DNA of 32,723 bases from Chara braunii (GCA_003427395.1 BFEA01000345.1:1061804-1094526); one strand, 5' to 3'; positions 10,164 through 20,570 are shown, numbered from the stretch's first letter. Notes: generated from the sequence alone by a model not told the origin. Made by a program: numbers and translations.

Positions 10164-11340
10164 CTAGAACCACATATCTACGATCCCCTACTGGACAACT
10201 CCGAGTCCAGGCCGTAGCAGGTTCCATGACCAGGCAATTGTCGGTCGTATGGGCTTCTACAAGACGTTGGCTTCTGTTTGTTGCCTATGCATTTGGTCGA
10301 AGTCCAAGGACTTCATCAAAGCCTATGTCCAAGAGTGTCTTACCTGAGGGTCGTTGGCAGTCCATCTCGATGGATTTTGTTGGTCCCCTCCGCCCACCCA
10401 TTGAGCGCGGTCATGATGCTATCTTGGTCGTCGCCGATCGCTTCGCGAAGCGTGCACGTTTTGTCTTGTGCCGTTATCGCATTAGCATTCGTGAGGGCGT
10501 CGACATCGCCTTCGACCAAGTTGTCAGAGATCACGACTTACCTCAAAGAATCATCTTCAATCGTGACCCGTGCTTTACCGGCACATTCTGGCGACGCCTG
10601 CACGAGGTGTACGAATCCTAGTTGCGCTTCTCATCGTCGTACCACCCTCAAAAGGATGATCAGACTGAGGTCACCAATAAAACTCTCGATAATATCCTCC
10701 GAAAGTTTATTAGGGATGATCAGCGGAGGGACTTGCACTTAGCCCACACGGAGATTGCGTACAACCACGCCGTTTCGCCAGCCATGGGGATGTCGCCATT
10801 CTATTGCAACCTCGGTTACCACCCTCACGTACCCTCGGATTTCCTATGACCGTCGCGGTTGCTCCCAAACATTCGTTGTCTTGCACTTGATGATTGGATC
10901 GCCCACATGGCGGCGATTATGAGGTGCGCACACGAGAGTCTAACCGACTCTAAGACTCGCATGGCCGCACGAGCGAACCGATCACGAATGGATCATCCAT
11001 TCAAAGTTGGTGACGATGTGCTCGTCAACACACACCACTTGCAATTCGAAGCGGATACGCTTCGCAAGTTCGAGCGTCACTTCTTCGGTCCATGCCGCAT
11101 CCTTCAGGCCATCGGCTCTGATAATGTCGCTAGTTCGGTCATCTTCCGTGTGAAGCTACCTGATTATCTTTGACAAGCTCACATACACGATATTTACCAC
11201 GTCTCCTTTCTACGTCCTTATTGCAGACCGTCCAAGCGCTTCGCGCCCTCCACTATCATGGTAGACGGTCACGAGGAGTTCATCGTTTTCGACAAAGTAT
11301 CTCGTCGAGTTACTTGTGATACCCCTCTACGCATCGAGTA
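10164..11340 (+). pseudogene. Element C: integrase and C-terminal domain
   Basis: The zinc-finger part (10164-10330) is degraded. The core begins with WQSISMDFVGPLRPPIERGH (first catalytic Asp). The second motif is IIFNRDPCFTGTFWRRL: the expected SDRD is NRD, so the second catalytic Asp is Asn. The Glu is kept in DDQTEVTNKTLDNILR. Stops at 10619 (TAG), 10847 (TGA) and 11171 (TGA) fall in one frame; the two TGAs are one C-to-T change from CGA. FKVGDDVLVNTHHLQFE and HDIYHVSFLRPY mark the C-terminal region, followed by a chromodomain-like start (HEEFIVFDKVSRR). The sequence is cut at about 11340, where the inverted RNase H fragment F begins. The domain identity is firm. Confidence 0.88.
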
Positions 11341-11878
11341 CCTTGTTGTACTCTCCCTTCACCCAAACTGGCTTGAAGTCATATTGATCAATGGCTTCAA
11401 TCCAGCGTTTGAGTGTGTCGGGGAGAACAGGTTGTGTCGCGATCCACTTGAGTTCTCAAGTAGAAAAACCTTCCCAACAGATAGTGTCTCCAGTGGACAA
11501 AAGCTTTGTAGAGGGCGTAGAGGTTGTGTCGTGATCCACTTGAATTCTCAAGTAGAAGAACCTTCCCAACAGATAGTGTCTCCAGTGGACAAAAGCTTTG
11601 TAGAGGGCGTAGAGTTCCCTTTCATAAGTGGACTTAGCCAACATATTTGATGGCATTTTGCACATGTACTCGATCGGCCTCAACTTCTTCCCTTCCTGTT
11701 GGGCCAACATTGTGCCAATGCCATATTGGCTTGTGTCAGTGATCACAACGAATGACCTCTCCGGATCGGGGACCATGAGAATCTCATGATGTGTGAGGGC
11801 GTACTTCAATCTTTTGAAAGCAGCCTCGCACGTGTCTGTCCATTCCCATGGTGTGAGGGCGTACTTCAATCTTTTGGG
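11340..11878 (-). pseudogene. Fragment F: inverted gypsy RNase H piece
   Basis: On the minus strand, read from about 11850 down: WTDTCEAAFKRLKYALTHHE, ILMVPDPERSFVVITDTSQY, GIGTMLAQQEGKKLRPIEYM, STYERELYALYKAFVHWRHY, LLG, and near the left edge WIEAIDQYDFKPVWVKGEYN. This is a nearly complete gypsy RNase H ending just before the ADALSRR motif. It is sandwiched in inverted orientation between C and D. It carries a 92-bp tandem duplication (11431-11614) and a duplicated GTGTGAGGGCGTACTTCAAT block (11792 and 11852), which adds KRLKYALT twice. TATGGIG-type residues resemble element B (DTSQYGIG), so F may come from a B/E-like element. Confidence 0.85.
11431..11614. repeat. 92-bp tandem duplication
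   Basis: Units 11431-11522 and 11523-11614 differ at three positions that I can see, all transitions (GCG/GTG, GAG/GAA, AAA/AGA context). The duplication lies inside the inverted RNase H fragment F. Confidence 0.92.
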
Positions 11879-11884
11879 TAGTCC

Positions 11885-12361
11885 ATTTCCAAATTGGACT
11901 TGAAGTCGGGATATCATCAAATCTCGCTTTATCCGCAATATCACTTCGAATCCTCGTTCAAGACGCGGTACGTGCATTTTGAGTGGATGGTCATGCCTTT
12001 TGGCCTTATCAATTGCCCGACGACTTTTAAAGCGGCGATGACCAACGAGTTCCTCGCGATGTTAGACCGGTTTGTGCTGGTCTACTTGGATGATATCCTC
12101 GTCTTTAGTCGGAACTTGGAGGACCATGTCCAGCATCTTCGACGTGTGTTGGAGACGTTTCGTCGTGCCAAGTACAAAGTTGAGTGTGACAAGTGCGAGT
12201 TCGTACATCAAGAGTTGTACTTGGGCCATTTTGTCACATTGGAGGGCGTTAGTCCGTTATCAGACAAGATTCAAGCCGTCCAAAAGTGGTCGGAGCGGAA
12301 GAATGTCACGGATGTCAGTTTGTTTCTCGGCTTAGTCGACCACTACCAGCGGCTAACTTGA
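11885..12361 (+). pseudogene. Element D: reverse transcriptase (C-terminal two thirds)
   Basis: Opening abruptly after fragment F, one uninterrupted frame reads ISKLDLKSGYHQISLYPQYH, FEWMVMPFGLINCPTTFKAA, the catalytic VLVYLDDILVFSRNLEDHVQ and the thumb/connection KVECDKCEFVHQELYLGHFV, then VSLFLGLVDHYQRL. The stop at 12359-12361 (TGA) may be a decayed CGA. RT motifs before LDLKSGYHQ are absent because the upstream part was lost at the F junction. It would have copied element RNA. Confidence 0.9.
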
Positions 12362-12774
12362 CCAAAGCTTCAATGTGAGGACCGACCATTTGACTTCGAC
12401 AATGATGCACGGGCTTCCTTTTTGGCTCTCAAAGCGAAGGTTTACGGAAGGAGTTGTTGGCTATGGCACCGGTGTCGTCCTCGTTCAACACGATGGCGTG
12501 GATTGGCACCTGGTCGAGTACTTTATTAAGAAGGTGCATGTCGTGCATTCAATTGACGACACGCGGAAGGAGTTGTTGGCATTCGTACACGCGCTTAAGT
12601 GGTGGCAGCATTTTCTTCTCGGTCGAATCCAATTCCGATGGCTAACCGATAACAATTCGTTGTTTTTTTACAAGACCCAAGACACGGTCAATAGTACCGT
12701 TCCCCGTTGGCCTTCATCGACCAGTTTGACTTCTTCCCCAATCGCATTCCGGGACCTGTGTCGCGGTCGATGAC
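12362..12774 (+). pseudogene. Element D: RNase H domain
   Basis: DNDARASFLALKAKVY marks the connection region in the RT frame. After a shift near 12440 the frame reads GYGTGVVLVQHDGVDWHLVE, YFIKKVHVVHSIDDTRKELL, AFVHALKWWQHFLLGRIQFR and WLTDNNSLFFYKTQDTVNST, the RNase H core. AFIDQFDFFPNRIPGP continues in another frame. GGAAGGAGTTGTTGG occurs at both about 12447 and 12565, which suggests a duplication or a deletion between repeats that removed the first Asp region. The usual catalytic DAS segment is not recognisable. Confidence 0.83.
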
Positions 12775-14300
12775 TTGCGGGACAACTTCATTCGCGATTA
12801 CCAAGTCGATCCCGAATTTTGCGACAAATACGCAAATTGCTCCTTTTCGAATCTAGGGCCGTCGCATTATCGAATCCAAAAGGGCTATTTGCTAGTCCAC
12901 TTGCGGGGGAAGGATCCTCTTTGCGTGCGAAGTGATCCATACTTGCGTACGGGGCTTCTTGGTGAGTTCCATGACACTCCCACCACCAGCCCATATGATT
13001 GGCAGAGTTCGCAAGCACTTTTGGTGGCCCGGCCTTCCCGGCGACGTCACACGCTATTGTGAGTCATGTGATGTTTGTCGGTGTTGCAAATCCTGCAACC
13101 ATCTTCCGTTTGGCGAGTTACGACCATTACCGATCCCCTTAGGACAAGGGGAATCAATTGACATGGACATCACCAGGCCATTCCCTTAGCACAAGACCGA
13201 CATGGATGGGACTCTCACGGTGGTTGATCGACTCACCAAGTTCGCCATGTGTTTTGCCTTGTTGCAAGGATGCTAAGGCACCAGAGTTGGGCAAGGTTCC
13301 TTACGCCGGTTGGATTTGCTCCAAGGGTTACCCTTAGGAGATCGTTGGCGACCTCGACACTCGGTTCATGTTCGACTTTTGGGTTGGTCTCCTCAAATGT
13401 TGGGGCTCATTTCTCAAACCGAGTTCAACTTGCCACTTGCAAACCGATGGCCAAACAGAGAGTGCTCATCAAACCGCACCGGTTCTTCTTCGCATTCTCA
13501 TCCGTCCCGACCAAAAGGATTGGGTTGAGCGGCTGCCAGACGTCAAGTTGGCTTATAATTCATGCATTGATCCGGCTATCGGGATTTCGCCTTTTAACTT
13601 CGAGCAGGGCTCGCCGATCACATCACCATTGGACACTATCATTCCATGGATGATGACCATCAATGATTGAGTCGCCTTCATTCGACGGATGCAAGAGCTC
13701 CTTGTCAAGGCACGGGAGCAGATGGTGAAGATGCATCAACGCATGAGCCGACAAGCCAATCGCCAGCGTCTTCCTTGTCCATTCCGTGTGGGCGATCCTG
13801 TCTAGGTCTCCGCAGCGAAATTCAGCCTCGAGCAAGATATCTCGCGCAAGCTGCTCCCGATGTGGATGGGGACTTGGCGCATTGTAGCGCCTGATGGAGA
13901 CGCACCGAAAGGGCCCTCGTATGTAATTCAAGTGCCCACCCACTTGCTTGTCTACCCTGTCTTCCATTGTTCCAAGTTGGCTCCTTTCGTTTCAGTGGAA
14001 CATGACGATTTGCCCGAACGACGATCACAAGACCCACCTTCCATTGATGATTTCCAAGAGGTCGGTGACATCATCTCATAGCGACGCTATGGCAACAAGG
14101 CGACAAAGTTTGTAGTACACTTTTCCTATTGTAGCCATAAGGTTGACCGTTGGTTGACCCGTGCGGAACTCTAGGCCACAGTCCTCGAAGTCCTTGCAAG
14201 TGACGAATGCAAGCAGCAAGGCAAGCCAGCACCTTCGGCTCCACGCCATACTTGTGGTCAGGTTCCACCTTTGGATCATTAGTGTCGCCCTCGCCCCGGC
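12775..14300 (+). pseudogene. Element D: integrase and chromodomain-like C-terminus
   Basis: In order: DPYLRTGLLGEFHDTP and, after a frameshift near 12990, RVRKHFWWPGLPGDVTRYCE with SCDVC (zinc finger); GESIDMDI (first Asp); EIVGDLDTRF (second Asp); LQTDGQTESAHQ (Glu); WVERLPDVKLAYNSCIDPAI; the GPSYVIQVPTHLLVYPVFHC and SKLAPF tail; EVGDIIS then RRYGNKATKF, DRWLTRAEL. Stops include TAG 13335-13337, TGA 13668-13670 and TAG 13803-13805 (GDPV stop VSA, where GDPVWVSA is expected, TGG to TAG). All three DDE residues survive, but in different frames. The tail resembles element A (EDRWFTREEL), so D and A belong to related lineages. Confidence 0.88.
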
Positions 14301-14310
14301 TTGACTTCAT

Positions 14311-14323
14311 AAGGAAGGGGGGG
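14311..14323 (+). promoter_or_regulatory. Polypurine tract of element D
   Basis: AAGGAAGGGGGGG lies directly before TGTTACA, the presumed LTR start, and shortly after the end of the pol-like sequence. This is where plus-strand cDNA synthesis would be primed. Confidence 0.8.
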
Positions 14324-14747
14324 TGTTACATGCTGGGTCTGCACATGGGGCCCCGTTTCGGGGACCTGACGATTGTTGGGGCCCCCCAGGCCGCACGCCA
14401 TTTAGGCACGTGCCTTGGAGGCCCACGGCCAGCCTTTGGGGTCACAGGGTTCGATTTGAGGCAGCCTTTATTTATTTATTTACTTGTTTTATTTTTGTTT
14501 GTTGCAGGCGCTGTTTCGGACTTGCAGTGCGTTCGAACAGACTCACGATCTGTTTGGACAAAGGCCACGTTTTGGGCCTTCTCCATTTGTGGCCAGGCCC
14601 TTTCGGGCCATGTCCGGTTTCGTTCGATAGCGGACATCCCTTGCTGCATCAGTAGGGAGGTATGGATGTTTGGTAGGAACCCGGGTAGGCCGTTTCTAAG
14701 GCCTAGGGCCTAGAGCAGGACCTGGGCATTGCAGCCATGCCCAACGT

Positions 14748-14755
14748 TATATATA
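14748..14755 (+). promoter_or_regulatory. TATA box in the element D LTR
   Basis: TATATATA in the context CAACGTTATATATAGTTGG, about 425 bp into the LTR, a plausible U3 core promoter position. The palindromic CCCAACGTTATATATAGTTGGG flank is notable. Confidence 0.55.
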
Positions 14756-14830
14756 GTTGGGCCAGCCCAGCTCGAGGACACAGTTCAAGTAGCTCAATTC
14801 TTGGGCGACGCGCTGCTGGAGCAGTGAGAG

Positions 14831-14998
14831 ACAGTGTTGTGCTGGAGGTAAGGGCGGATTGGAGGTAGAGAGGAGAGGGAGGCGGCGGCCATGCCTGCAG
14901 TCGACGAGAGACTTACAGTGTTGTGCTGGAGGTAAGGGCGGATTGGAGGTAGAGAGGAGAGGGAGGCGGCGGCCATGCCTGCAGTCGACGAGAGACTT
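14831..14998. repeat. Exact 84-bp tandem duplication in LTR
   Basis: Units 14831-14914 and 14915-14998 are identical base for base. The flanking element is heavily mutated, so the duplication is recent or the two units are being homogenised. It includes GGAGGTAAGGGCGG, so a GGTAAG splice-donor-like site is present twice. Confidence 0.95.
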
Positions 14999-15487
14999 AC
15001 CTGATTGCCATAGCTGGGTCTTCGCATCAGCGACTTGCGTGGTCGGAAAGTGCCAGTTCATCAGTTCACGACGGCTGATGAGGTTGGAGGATGATGTTTT
15101 TTTCCTTCTCCTCCTCCTCCTCCTTCGTTGTCGTCGTTGTCGCTTCCACTTCCCCCCATCTCCTCATCCGTGGTGTCTCCCCATGTGCGTGCTTAAGGAG
15201 GGACCTTTCGTCTATGTATGAGGTCCCTCCCCTCTTCTCACATGTGTGGTGTACGATGGGGTGTCTTGTCAGTATCTGATAGGTCCTAAGTCTTCCGGTG
15301 TGCTACACTGTGCTATTTTTGTATGCATCTAGATGTACATTGCTTGTTGATGCTTCGCTGACGCTGCATTGTCTATTAGAGTCCTTTTCATAACTTTGCG
15401 GATCCTTGGCTCCATATACATTGCTCCGTTCAGCAGATAGCCTCTTCTTCTCTGTTGGTTTCATTTACCGGTCTAACGCATGCAACA

Positions 15488-15669
15488 AATACTTGGTCAA
15501 CAAGCTCATTCTTGACCAATGTCTAGCAAACGCAAGGGCACTCGTGCAGCAAAGGGACAAACTGTGTGTCGGACACATGATATAGTCTCATTTTCTTTTT
15601 CCCACCTTAGGGACTGGGCAACCAGCACTCGTGCCCACCCATCTTTACGTCCATGCACAGCTCATTTCC
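15488..15669. other. Junction between D LTR and truncated element E
   Basis: On the minus strand the first part continues the element E protease end (LPFDMILDTN), then stops. No RT sequence follows, so E was truncated here. I see no other feature. Confidence 0.45.
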
Positions 15670-16032
15670 CTAGTTTGTATCTAAAATCATGTCAAAAGGG
15701 AGGTTGTCTTGCACTAGGAGGGTCAGGGAATGGAAAAGTTTTTCAACCTTAGTCCCTGTCTCTAACCGGAAGTATGCCTTTATCCCTTCAACATACTCGC
15801 TAACGATAATTTCTCGGTTGTCGGCCAGCTTACTCGCTACGGGTTCGTCCAACTTCTTAACCTTCATGCCGAGGTGCATCTTTTGCAACCCTCTTCGGCT
15901 AATGTAATTGCGCGTGGAGCCAGTATCTATCAACGCGCCTATCCTCTCTCTATTGACTTCAATATCCCCTAATATTAGCTTCCCTTTTGACTTTTTCTTC
16001 ATTTCAGCCCAAGCGTGGCGACGAGTTATCAA
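15670..16032 (-). pseudogene. Element E: aspartic protease (retropepsin)
   Basis: The minus-strand frame is open for about 120 codons and contains the active site RIGALIDTGSTRNYISRRGL (Asp-Thr-Gly), then KLADNREIIVSEYVEGIKAY and LTLLVQDNLPFDMILDTN. It aligns throughout with the element B protease (GALIDSGATRSYISRKALQK). LDTN replaces the usual LGMDW. The open reading here shows no stop, in contrast to the decayed gag upstream. RT is missing: E ends within about 60 bp of the protease C-terminus. It would process the Gag-Pol polyprotein. Confidence 0.88.
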
Positions 16033-18206
16033 CTCATCACCGATGTATGTGAGGGAGCCACCTAGAGAGCTCCAAGCACACTCAATTTATGGACAACTAG
16101 CTAGGTGGGGGTCTGCATCAGTCTCTCTTGCGCGTGCATCTCTTTGTTATCTATGTCTGAGGTCCCCGTAGAGGCAACTGCGATATCTACTGGTTGTTCC
16201 CTTTTGGGTATCTATAACCTGGACAAAAGGGAACTATGTGGTTGGGGTCACTACATTTAAAGCATTGGCGTGCTTCAAGCCATTCCTGCCACAATTTCTT
16301 GTCTATTCCCATGGCTTCCTAAGGCTTGCCTTCAGCAATCCTAGGTGTGAAGGATACGGTCTCCTACCCCTTCCTCCAACCCCTTTGAAGGGAGAACCTC
16401 TACCACCTTGTGAGGGACCATTACCCCTTCCTGCCAATACCTCCTCTACTGCGGCCTCTACCTTGTCACCCTCCCCCACGACCTGCAACAACCGCATAGT
16501 CCACTCCCCGGGCTACGTGGTTGTTGTCCATCTCATCTAGACCATAGTCTATGTGGTGATAGGGAAGTGCCTTCACTCCCCCTTCTTCAAACGTGACCAG
16601 TAAACTAACCTTTCCTTCTATATTACCACTAATTGTCCTATCCTTGCACCACTTCCCGCTTCGTAAGTCTTTCTAGTAGTGGCAGTAATGTGCTTCATTT
16701 AGGAAGTTGGCATGGTCTTTTGCTATCTTGCCGAATTGCTCATAAGTCATCTCCTCTTCTTTAGTGCAGGGGTTAGGAAGCCAGCGTGGTCTATCGCTAT
16801 CTTGCTGAATTGCTCATACGTCATCCCTTCTTCTTTAGTGCGGGGGTATAACTGGGTCTTGATGGGTTCAGGCAGTGCCCTAGCAAAGTTGTTCAATATC
16901 TGCATAGGGGTCATTCTATGGTTGGGACACTCCATGGTGGTTTTGAGTGCTGACACACTCGTCCACCTACGGTCAATAATATTAAGGATCAGGTACTCAT
17001 CTTTCGGGCTAGATTCTTATCCTCGAATATATCTTTTAGAGCCCGCATGAAGTCCTCTATCCTTGTCTGGTGTGATTATTGCATCATGGAGGTGCAACCT
17101 GCCTCCTTTACTAACGAAATGGCAAAGTTTGCTGCAGCTCCCCCTAGACATGAATTGGCCATGAGGACTCTGTCCTAACATGGTCTCAACTGACCGCACA
17201 TAAGTGTCTATGGCTGCCTCCTACTGGTAAATGCTCTCTTCCTTTTTGCCAGTGTATGCCCAGGGCACTTTAATTTTCAGCTTCTCTTCTCTCACCTCCC
17301 TCCGACTGCCTGTTTTCATCTTTCTTCCCCTCATCTTTCCTAGGACCCTTACCTTTCTTATCATCGGCGCCATCATCTCCACCATCTCCACCTCCATCGT
17401 CTCCACTCATCCTTGATGCAGTGATGGTATTAGTCAGTTTATGTGTGAAGAGGTTATTGAACTGATGGGCATAATCTACAACTCTCGTCTATCCTATGGG
17501 ATGGAGCGCTAAGGAAGTTGTTCCACGTACTCTTGAACTCGTCTTGATGTTGCTCAATTTTACCTACAATTTTTTGAAGTGTGTTGAGCTTTAGGGTGGT
17601 GTGCAATAGTGTGTTTATTAGGAGAGTAAGAGTTTCCTTCACCTCCGCTTTCGTTGTCCTTTTGCTCCCTCAATGTCTTTTGGAGCCTCTCGCCTGCTTC
17701 TTTCAACCTTTTCTTCTCGTCGTATTCCTTTCTTTTGTGGGCAAGCAACCGGTTGTGGAGTTCTCCTCTTTTCCTTATCATCTGCACATGCTGTCAGTTT
17801 GACCAGGAAAGCATCCCTTTTTCTTCAGACTCCACTTGCAGCTCAGTGTGAAACTCAAACTTCTCCACCCAATCTTCGTCTTCAACCTCCCTGAACCTCA
17901 GCTCACCAGCTTGGCTGGTCTCTGCAACTTCAATCCCTGCTTCTTCGCCAGGTCTTAACTTCCTCCTCTTGTTCTTCCTCTTCTTCCACTTCTTCTTATT
18001 CCCTTTTCAACTCTTCCTCACTTTATTCTCATCTCCTCCTCCAATCACTTCCTTTCGTCCTCCAATATTTTTTCCAATTCATCCTCCTTTTTTCTTTTCT
18101 TCTCTTCCCTCTCCTTCTTCTACTCTGCCAACTTCTTGTCAATACCAGCTTGCTGTTCTGCTGTGTATGGCTCCGTGTTCCTACCGGATCTCATGGTTGT
18201 ACTCAT
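16033..18206 (-). pseudogene. Element E: gag (charged coiled coil, capsid, intact zinc knuckle)
   Basis: Read on the minus strand from ATG at 18206: MSTTMRSGRNTEPYTAEQQ, then a long Lys/Glu-rich presumed coiled coil (KKEREEKKRKKEDELEKILE; again RKEYDEKKRLKEAGERLQKT near 17700), the capsid start LKIKVPWAYTGKKEE (near 17270), the capsid C-terminal part ILNNFARALPEPIKTQLYPR (near 16880) and a zinc knuckle at 16264-16223, CFKCSDPNHIVPFC, a perfect CX2CX4HX4C. Gag forms the particle and packages RNA. The frame is broken by several stops and shifts. It is collinear with element B gag and begins with the same RSG-x-x-T-PYT signature. Confidence 0.83.
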
Positions 18207-19029
18207 TCTGCACGTCTGATGGAACCCTAGATGGAAAAGGAAGCGGAGGAGTCGACCCCATAGCACAAACATGGTCAGGAAAGCGAACATTGGCTATTCA
18301 TCCATGGTAACCGGAAGCGCAGGTATGTGGACTCCGCCTTCACACCACTTAACAGCTACCTTCTTTTTTTTTTTTTTTTTAAGGATCTGACCTGTCTAAT
18401 CTCCCTTCCCACAGTCACTACAGCTCCCCTAATTAGTCGGTGGGCACCCAGCAGTTTAAGGTCACCCAGCATATACCTCAGGAATTCTTTAACAACGCAG
18501 ACAGGACGTGCTCACCTGTACTGAAAAGGTAAGGCTCTTCACTTCGTCAGCCTCGAATTCAGTCGCATGCCAGTCAGCACCAGTCTTAGGGCTAGACAAG
18601 TTGTTTTACGAGCGCTCGCTGCTCATGCCCATGCTGCTTACTGTCGGGTGATGCATCCAGCTGTCGAGCGTCTATCCTAGACTTGACCTACAAGCATTCT
18701 CATGGACTGACCATATGCTGGCTCAAGAGATCATAAGAATTATGACACGACACTTGACTTGCAGCAACGTCTCCAAAGTATTTGGGAAGGTACTCAGCAT
18801 GCAACATCCGTCAAGCGTGCACATGGCTTAGGGAGGCGAGGCACTTTACTCGCGAACATTGCTTTGATGAAGCTCCTCGATATCACTCCTTACATGCAGG
18901 TTAGTGCTCTCGCCATCCCCAACAATCTGCCACTTCTTCTTCGGCCTACCACTCAGGTCAAACCCCAACTCATATCTTGCCAGCCTTGCACATGCCAGAG
19001 TCCAATGTCAACGGATGCAGCGAGATCCT
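18207..19029 (-). other. Element E leader (5' UTR)
   Basis: This is non-coding on both strands, between the primer site and gag ATG of E. It contains a poly(T) run (18363-18381 on +) and the conserved block 18448-18510 (minus strand: ACGTCCTGTCTGCG, GTTAAAGAATTCCTG, ACCTTAAACTGC) shared with B and the C-locus leader. The hairpin within it lies at 18459-18478. Confidence 0.6.
18459..18478 (-). promoter_or_regulatory. Conserved leader hairpin (element E copy)
   Basis: On the minus strand, AGGT pairs with ACCT across a 12-nt loop containing GGG. The total length of 20 nt equals that in the other two copies. The fourth pair is T-A here and A-T in the others, a compensatory change. The inner stem is weaker than in the other copies. 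Confidence 0.45.
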
Positions 19030-19041
19030 GCTCCGATACCA
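19030..19041 (-). promoter_or_regulatory. Primer-binding site of element E
   Basis: The minus strand reads TGGTATCGGAGC, one base different from the tRNA-iMet complement TGGTATCAGAGC and identical to the element B site. It fixes E as a minus-strand element with its LTR at higher coordinates. Confidence 0.82.
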
Positions 19042-19043
19042 AT

Positions 19044-19230
19044 TGCAATGAACCACTTATATCATCACTCCAAGCATAAGCACCACGAGAGCTCAGACAA
19101 AACCCACACCGAAGTCCATGGAAGGTCAGGCAGGATTAGGGCAGCTGAAACGGTTTTCACCTTTCTGCAGTCACAGATGCGGGCCCTAGAGTTTGATCCC
19201 CAGACCTTACCTTGCCCATGTACAGTATCG
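19044..19230 (-). mobile_element. LTR remnant of element E
   Basis: Position is inferred from the primer site: the minus-strand LTR end CA falls at 19045-19044. The outer limit is not visible because the element B LTR starts somewhere in 19230-19330. No coding sequence. The minus strand carries AAGGTAAGGTCTGGGG (near 19200). Confidence 0.4.
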
Positions 19231-19379
19231 AGTTGACCCCCGAGTGTTTGAACGCGTGACCTTTGTTTTGGTAGTTGGTTGTTGTCTGTCATAGGTCTGT
19301 GTAATTGTAGGGGTTCGATCTGTAGCTGTGTCGAGTAGGGGTCACAACTCTGTAGAGGTCGTAGCTATAGGTGCTTTGA

Positions 19380-19450
19380 GAGGTCAAGGTCGTAGCTGCT
19401 ACAGTCCTGAAAGGTCAAGGTCGTAGCTGCTACAGTACTCGAAAGGCCAA
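19380..19450 (+). repeat. 31-bp tandem repeats in U3
   Basis: AGGTCAAGGTCGTAGCTGCT occurs at 19381 and again at 19412 (period 31), preceded by a partial GGTCGTAGCTATAGG copy near 19356. Repeats upstream of an LTR TATA box are typical of enhancer-like modules. Confidence 0.8.
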
Positions 19451-19649
19451 GTCCACAGACTTCCGGAAGGTCCGGAAATGGCCTTTCAAGTTTCTTCTCA
19501 CGTTTTACACAGTAGGCCAGAGGCAAGTGGGCAAGTGGTGAGTCACTGGTACCCAGTCCCAATCGCACTTTCCACCGTCAGCAAGTACAGTGAGGGACTG
19601 TGTCTACCTTGGGCCCGGTGGAAAAGGGCAGACCAACGACTTGCAAAAG

Positions 19650-19656
19650 TATAAAT
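19650..19656 (+). promoter_or_regulatory. TATA box of element B LTR
   Basis: TATAAAT in the context GCAAAAGTATAAATCAAGAGG, downstream of the tandem U3 repeats. Confidence 0.65.
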
Positions 19657-20107
19657 CAAGAGGCAGCACCCCAGCCATTATTCATTCGCTGCGTAAGCCA
19701 TGTAGAAGCGCTGCTACAGCGTCTTGTGCGAAGGTGGTCTGCAGGTTGCCCAAAGTCGAAGTGGGCTGAGAGATGATAGCGTAGCCATAGTTAGTAGAAG
19801 TGGAGCGGCCATAGCTGCCGTAGTGCTAGGAGTTAGTGAGTGTGTACGAGTGAGGGACAGAGTGAGTGTGCGTGGGAGTATTCAGGGTGATCCAGAGTTG
19901 AGTGCGGGCGAACAGTGGTATTGAACACAGTGACGGGAGTTGGGTTGTGAAGGAGCTGATGCGCCATAGCTTGCTGAAACGAGTTTGCAGCTGAACTGTG
20001 TTCTCGGTTGTCATATCTCTGAGCTTTGAGTGGGCATTGTGCGCCATTGTGATTCGCCATCTGTTTGCATGTATGTGAAGTGGAAAAGAAAGCGAGTCTG
20101 ATAGCAT

Positions 20108-20119
20108 TGGTATCGGAGC
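20108..20119 (+). promoter_or_regulatory. Primer-binding site of element B
   Basis: TGGTATCGGAGC followed by TGGTTCC differs by one base from the plant tRNA-iMet complement and is identical to the element E site on the other strand. Confidence 0.85.
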
Positions 20120-20570
20120 TGGTTCCCGTTACCCCACGCGCCATCGTCGTTGCCAGCGGGAAGGAGATGCGCGCGCCTGTTAGGCGCCATAGTTGTGCAC
20201 CATCGGAGAAGATCCGCCATAGCTACGCTGCGGAGTGAGGTGCAGCGTACCTGCATAGAAGACAACGATGAAGAGAGAGAGAGAGGGAGAGAGAGGAGCG
20301 ATACAAGATTGTTGTGCGGACCAAGGGAGAAAGCGGCCATAGACGTGGAGCTCGAACACAGGGTCCTAAGAAAGAGGAAGGTGAAGCGAGGGAGAAGGGA
20401 GGAGAGACAAAGGATGAGAGAGAAACCATACCTAGGGAAAAGGAAGGAAGTACGACTAAAGTGAAAGAACCCATAACCGGGGTGAAGTGAGAAAGAAGGA
20501 GAAAGAAGGAAGGAGGGAGGAAGAGAAGCGAGGGTTGGTGAGAGAGAAAGTGTCGGCAGCCATAACCGAG

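Larger units (their letters stand above)
14324..15487 (+). mobile_element. 3' LTR of element D
   Basis: The LTR begins with TGTTACA after the polypurine tract. The right end is tentatively TGCAACA (15481-15487), whose reverse complement TGTTGCA matches the start at six of seven bases. It contains a TATA box (14748-14755), an exact 84-bp tandem duplication (14831-14998) downstream of it, and a CT-rich stretch near 15100-15130. No 5' partner LTR is present because the 5' half of D is missing, so the right end could not be tested by comparison. No gene is present in it. Confidence 0.65.
19231..20106 (+). mobile_element. 5' LTR of element B
   Basis: The right end is the CA at 20105-20106, one base before the primer site. 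The left end is uncertain. Within it: two and a half copies of a 31-bp unit (GGTCAAGGTCGTAGCTGCTAC) at 19380-19450, probably U3 enhancer repeats; a TATA box TATAAAT at 19650-19656; and after it three GCCATAG motifs (19784, 19808, 19963). With R starting soon after the TATA, U5 would be about 400 bp, long for an LTR. No gene is present. Confidence 0.65.

Noticed and set aside
11431-11614. CRISPR-like repeats
   Set aside because: Two adjacent 92-bp units without spacers, inside a retrotransposon coding fragment.
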